From JANRLJ01 sp034437895 (GTDB lineage Bacteria; Chloroflexota; Anaerolineae; Aggregatilineales; Phototrophicaceae), in assembly GCA_034437895.1 (NCBI GenBank), contig DAOTTO010000272.1:1-13291 (forward strand): 13,291 bases of DNA, in the 5' to 3' direction. The position numbers were made by a program, and so were the translations under genes. The notes beneath the pieces were generated by a model. The model saw only the letters and a program-made list of their open reading frames with translations, ran no database searches and was not told where the DNA came from. Positions 13,187-13,291 of this stretch are shown piece after piece. Within the stretch, counting starts at the first letter, position 1. Each line of letters opens with the position of its first letter.

Positions 13187-13291
13187 TTACCTCACCCCCC
13201 GGCCCCCTCTCCAAGTATTGGAGAGGGGGAGAAAAACGCATCTTGAAGTCCCCTCTCCATGCAATGGGGAGGGGATTTAGGGGTGGGGTAA
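13187..13291. repeat. Complete double-hairpin miniature repeat with terminal inverted repeats
   Basis: A 105-base element. The ends are TTACCTCACCCC (13187-13198) and the complement of GGGGTGGGGTAA (13280-13291), matching 11 of 12. Inside are a perfect 10-bp hairpin, CCCCCTCTCC (13203-13212) with GGAGAGGGGG (13220-13229), and a near-perfect second one, CCCCTCTCC (13250-13258) with GGGGAGGGG (13266-13274). It is the same family as the segment inside the kinase gene at 6716-6807. A target duplication cannot be checked because the window stops at its last base. It may serve as a transcription end for the gene at 12499-13128. Confidence 0.8.

Overview
The window looks like a chromosomal segment of a Chloroflexota bacterium (Anaerolineae-like). 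This is inferred from gene content: a giant Ser/Thr kinase fused to a LuxR-type HTH, a STAND NTPase and WD40 propellers; a secreted WD40/SH3 protein with a W-x-W...SLGCP domain; an ArsR/thioredoxin/permease operon; and GC-rich hairpin repeats of the CCTCACCCCC type. No rRNA, tRNA or CRISPR array was seen.

Layout. 1-222: a miniature transposon-like element (51-132) with terminal inverted repeats, an apparent 8-bp target duplication and a large central palindrome. 223-1893 (-): secreted beta-propeller protein. 1894-3300: a decayed accessory strip with small palindromes, a small RNA-polymerase-alpha-CTD-like gene (2255-2479) bracketed by a 39-47-bp direct repeat, the 3' end of an ISAs1-type transposase, and a frameshifted rve-type integrase. 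3350-3886 (-): small secreted protein with its own terminator. 4137-8939 (-): the 1600-residue kinase/HTH/STAND/WD40 protein, with its own terminator. 9174-9362 (+): tiny zinc-binding protein. 9381-9833 (-): broken DDE transposase. 9838-11526 (-): arsR-type regulator, thioredoxin-like protein and ArsP-like permease, with a perfect 8-4-8 palindrome over the promoter. 11710-12072 (-): eroded gene of unknown family. 12499-13128 (+): two-helix membrane protein. 13187-13291: complete double-hairpin repeat ending exactly at the window edge.

How it fits together. The kinase/STAND gene and the small secreted protein gene share an identical 19-bp upstream sequence, placed exactly 29 bp before a TATRCT -10 box in both. 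Inside it, TAGG occurs twice, 11 bp apart (one helical turn). The kinase carries a LuxR-type HTH and a STAND NTPase, the same pairing as MalT, which binds direct repeats. The simplest hypothesis is a membrane-anchored, autoregulated sensor that also controls an envelope protein. This is inference, but the shared promoter layout is directly visible.

A second notable point is that the same repeat family that ends the window (13187-13291) is also present inside the kinase gene (6716-6807). There it is translated in frame as about 32 residues between the STAND core and the next conserved block. Mobile-element decay is heavy throughout: three different broken transposases and at least two miniature repeat families.
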